A stretch of 64,000 nucleotides of DNA from Pseudoalteromonas sp. 3D05 (lineage in GTDB: Bacteria > Pseudomonadota > Gammaproteobacteria > Enterobacterales > Alteromonadaceae), in the NCBI RefSeq assembly GCF_002723455.1, contig NZ_PDUS01000013.1, positions 1-64,000 on the forward strand, given 5' to 3'. Both the position numbers and the translations under genes were made by a program. Position 1 is the first letter of the stretch; each line of letters begins with the position of its first letter. The notes beneath the pieces are model-generated. The model did not search any database and was not told the origin of the DNA. It saw nothing but the letters and a program-made list of their open reading frames with translations. This document shows, piece after piece, positions 62,104 to 64,000 of the stretch.

Positions 62104-62662
62104 TTTACCAGAGTTCCAACTAGGGGATAGTTATCGCACTTTAGCAAAAGCAGTGCTTGCACAAACGAAGCAGCAGTTAATGGTGAAAACTTATCAGCGT
62201 GGTGACGTGTTATTACAGCAGGGTCACCAACAGCAGTATGGCTATTTGGTTCTGGATGGCGTATTAGCCGCATTTTATAGCTCCGATGATGGCAAGGAAA
62301 AATGTAAAGAGTTCTATTTTAAAGATGAATTTGCATTATTATTTGGTAATTGGCTCACAAGTACGCCTGCGCTTTACCAAATCAAAGTGATCAGATCAGC
62401 AAGACTCATCGCTATTCCTTTAACTAGGCTCGAACAAGCTGATTGGGGAGATCTAAAGCAACAATTAATTACCCAGCAATTATTATTCAAAGAAGCAAAA
62501 GAAGCTTTTTTATTATTAAAAACCCCAGAGCAACGCTATCGCTATTTATTGGCTCAAAAGCCTCACTGGCTTGCACTACTGACCTTAACAGAAGTGGCAA
62601 TGTACATAGGTATTTCATCTATTTCTTTATCTCGCATACGAAAACGCCTTAACTTAAGTTAA
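62096..62662 (+). CDS. Crp/Fnr-family transcriptional regulator
   Basis: This encodes 188 residues. An N-terminal cyclic-nucleotide-binding-type beta barrel (YQRGDVLLQQGHQQQYGYLVLDG) is followed by a C-terminal helix-turn-helix (LTEVAMYIGISSISLSRIRKRL). It is translationally coupled to the NMO gene and may regulate it. The effector is unknown. A perfect palindrome spans its 3' end. Confidence 0.88.
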   Translation: MHDLPEFQLGDSYRTLAKAVLAQTKQQLMVKTYQRGDVLLQQGHQQQYGYLVLDGVLAAFYSSDDGKEKCKEFYFKDEFALLFGNWLTSTPALYQIKVIRSARLIAIPLTRLEQADWGDLKQQLITQQLLFKEAKEAFLLLKTPEQRYRYLLAQKPHWLALLTLTEVAMYIGISSISLSRIRKRLNLS

Positions 62663-62666
62663 GGCG
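62645..62666. repeat. Perfect 22-bp palindrome at the Crp-like gene end
   Basis: CGCCTTAACTT followed by its exact reverse complement, covering the last codons and stop. No immediate T-run follows. It may be a 3'-end structure or a binding site. Confidence 0.6.
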
Positions 62667-62712
62667 CTACATAATTTACTTAATTAGACTGCTGTTTTTT
62701 TCAGGAGTCACT

Positions 62713-63210
62713 ATGTTTTTACTTTCTCAATGCTTGGTTGGCGTTGCCACTTTACTCGATTTAGCTTCATTTCAATTTAAATCACGACGATTTATTTTAT
62801 TGTGCTTGTTTAGTTCAGTATTGTTGACTGCATGTCACTTTTTTATGTTGGGCCAACCTAGTGCTGGCTGGCTAATGCTTATTGCAGCCGCACGTTACCT
62901 GTATTGCGCCTTTGCAAGGCGATATATGGTAATGCTTGGCTTTATTATATTAAGCATGGTGGCAGTATTTATTACTTGGCATAGCTGGTTAAGTGGATTA
63001 GCGTTGATTGCAACACTTGTTCAAACGCTAGCGTCATTTCAAGCCAAAGACTTTAAATTACGTATCCTGATGATAGTAGGTACCAGCTTATGGATGGCGC
63101 ATAATATAATGGTGGGTTCGCCCATTGCGGTGCTAATGGAATGCTTATTCTTGACCAGTAATATCATTGGCTTGTATCGATTTTATCGACCATCAAGCGT
63201 TTGCTCGTAA
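62713..63210 (+). CDS. YgjV-family inner membrane protein
   Basis: This encodes 165 residues with about six hydrophobic spans (LLSQCLVGVATLLDLASFQFKSRR at the start, NIIGLYRFYR at the end). This matches YgjV-type membrane proteins of unknown role. AGGAGTCACT precedes the ATG. Its last 18 nt overlap the convergent NUDIX gene. Confidence 0.85.
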   Translation: MFLLSQCLVGVATLLDLASFQFKSRRFILLCLFSSVLLTACHFFMLGQPSAGWLMLIAAARYLYCAFARRYMVMLGFIILSMVAVFITWHSWLSGLALIATLVQTLASFQAKDFKLRILMIVGTSLWMAHNIMVGSPIAVLMECLFLTSNIIGLYRFYRPSSVCS

Positions 63211-63711
63211 AGCAATTGCTTTTAGTAAGTAGGTTTCTCTAATAATAGATAATCCTTGTTTGTTACTATTAGCAATCGTGCGCTCATTATAAGCTATCGC
63301 TTCATGTATGTTTACCCATTTGGCTTGCATTCCATTTTGCTGTTCGTAATGTTCTAGTTGTGCCTGACCTAATGTGTCATTGATGTCACAAAAGTAGCAG
63401 TAAGATTTTATGTGAATGACCTCATAGTCATCCTTATACCAAGGGCGGTATTCTTCATAAAGGCCAAACTCCCCGGTTATTTTAATGTTTTGCGCGCCCG
63501 TTTCTTCTTGCAGTTCACGGATTAACCCTTGTTCGATACTTTCAAAATCATCAACGCCTCCTCCGGGTAAACTATAATCTTCATAACGAGCTGTATACAT
63601 TAATAAAATTTGCGATCCCTTTAGTACAATTGCTCGACTGGTAATACGTGTAAATTGGCTTATATTATCGGCCGATATACTCGGGTGGGTTGTGATTTTG
63701 AGAAGTTGCAT
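63193..63711 (-). CDS. NUDIX hydrolase
   Basis: This encodes 172 residues. The full Nudix box is present (GGGVDDFE...RELQEETG). The substrate cannot be told. AGGAGCGTT precedes the ATG. It is divergent from the response regulator. Confidence 0.9.
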   Translation of the reverse strand: MQLLKITTHPSISADNISQFTRITSRAIVLKGSQILLMYTARYEDYSLPGGGVDDFESIEQGLIRELQEETGAQNIKITGEFGLYEEYRPWYKDDYEVIHIKSYCYFCDINDTLGQAQLEHYEQQNGMQAKWVNIHEAIAYNERTIANSNKQGLSIIRETYLLKAIALRANA

Positions 63712-63862
63712 AACGCTCCTAGAAGGCTACTTTAAATAAAGAGTTACATGTGATCGAAATTGTTTTTATTTGCATATATATAGGGTTAATAGTTGAATTT
63801 ATAGGTTCAGAACCCACTTATTATGTTACGCTATTAGGAATTATAAAGCATAGGGAATAATC

Positions 63863-64000
63863 ATGTTAAACATACTTTTGGTTGATGATGACAGCGAGTT
63901 CAGCGATGTTGTCTGCCATATAGTGGAGTTTTTAGGTCATAATATAGACACAGCTGCTAATTTAGCTGAAGCTCAACAATGGTTTGAAAATAACACTTTT
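63863..64000 (+). CDS. Response regulator receiver domain, cut by the window end
   Basis: The first 46 codons read MLNILLVDDDSEFSDVV..., with the acidic DDD cluster of a CheY-like receiver domain. AGGGAATAATC precedes the ATG. The phosphoacceptor Asp and any output domain lie beyond the window. Confidence 0.85.
   Translation, partial: MLNILLVDDDSEFSDVVCHIVEFLGHNIDTAANLAEAQQWFENNTF

Noticed and set aside
61812..62273. 153-codon minus-strand frame opposite the NMO/Crp junction
   Set aside because: Spans two well-supported plus-strand genes; no domain.
1..64000. CRISPR arrays, integrases, transposases, toxin-antitoxin or known phage-defence genes
   Set aside because: I looked for regularly spaced direct repeats and for signature motifs and saw none.

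Overview
The window looks like the core chromosome of a marine gammaproteobacterium of the order Alteromonadales, most like Pseudoalteromonas. This is inferred from protein resemblance, gene order and the AT-rich base composition; no database search was possible. Most of it is housekeeping sequence in conserved blocks, densely coding on both strands. There is one tRNA, no rRNA, no prophage, no recognisable transposase and no CRISPR array.

Layout. 0-6.6 kb (minus): yggS-proC-yggT, then a DUF4426 gene, rdgB, hemW and a DUF885 lipoprotein peptidase. A 263-bp repeat-like block sits between proC and yggT. 6.6-9.7 kb (plus): the twitching-motility ATPases pilT and pilU, followed closely by a gene for a periplasmic binding-protein-like product. 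9.7-14.2 kb (minus): rsmE-gshB-yqgE-ruvX, preceded by an orphan gene and a DUF350 membrane protein. 14.2-18.6 kb: glnE (plus), then a TcpQ-like protein and a lipid A acyltransferase (minus). 18.7-29.9 kb: tolC (minus), divergent from nudF-yqiB-cpdA-yqiA-parE, a TPR-GGDEF cyclase, a sugar-dehydrogenase-like protein and parC (plus). 30.1-35.3 kb (mostly plus): an EexN-like lipoprotein, plsC-rraB, an HD-GYP protein, a Cys-rich membrane protein (minus) and a fadL-like porin. 35.4-41 kb (minus): a small beta-barrel protein, valS, holC and pepA. 41.4-43.6 kb (plus): lptF-lptG. 43.6-44.1 kb (minus): an RDD protein.

From tRNA-Leu(CAA) at 44.4 kb to about 50 kb the sequence is more accessory: decayed tRNA-like repeats, a large Ig/BspA-repeat lipoprotein, a GNAT acetyltransferase, a fatty acid desaturase, a VOC protein, a TIGR03643 protein and a second copy of an inverted-repeat element. 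The rest, 50-64 kb, holds a Na/Pi cotransporter, an MFS transporter, a TonB-dependent receptor, a rhombotarget-like lipoprotein with an ABC-F ATPase, a CigR/RcnB-like protein paired with an EEP-fold membrane protein, a succinate-semialdehyde dehydrogenase, a nitronate monooxygenase with a Crp-like regulator, a YgjV protein, a NUDIX hydrolase and the start of a response regulator cut by the window edge.

Functional themes are envelope building (lptFG, lpxL-type acyltransferase, plsC, fadL, tolC), DNA topology (parE/parC), cyclic-nucleotide signalling (cpdA, a GGDEF cyclase, an HD-GYP protein) and type IV pilus retraction. I found no clear undescribed multi-gene system. The best leads are a small Cys-rich membrane protein overlapping the HD-GYP gene, two families of short inverted-repeat elements, tRNA-Leu-derived repeats, the pilTU-linked binding protein, and several RNA-structure candidates upstream of envelope genes.
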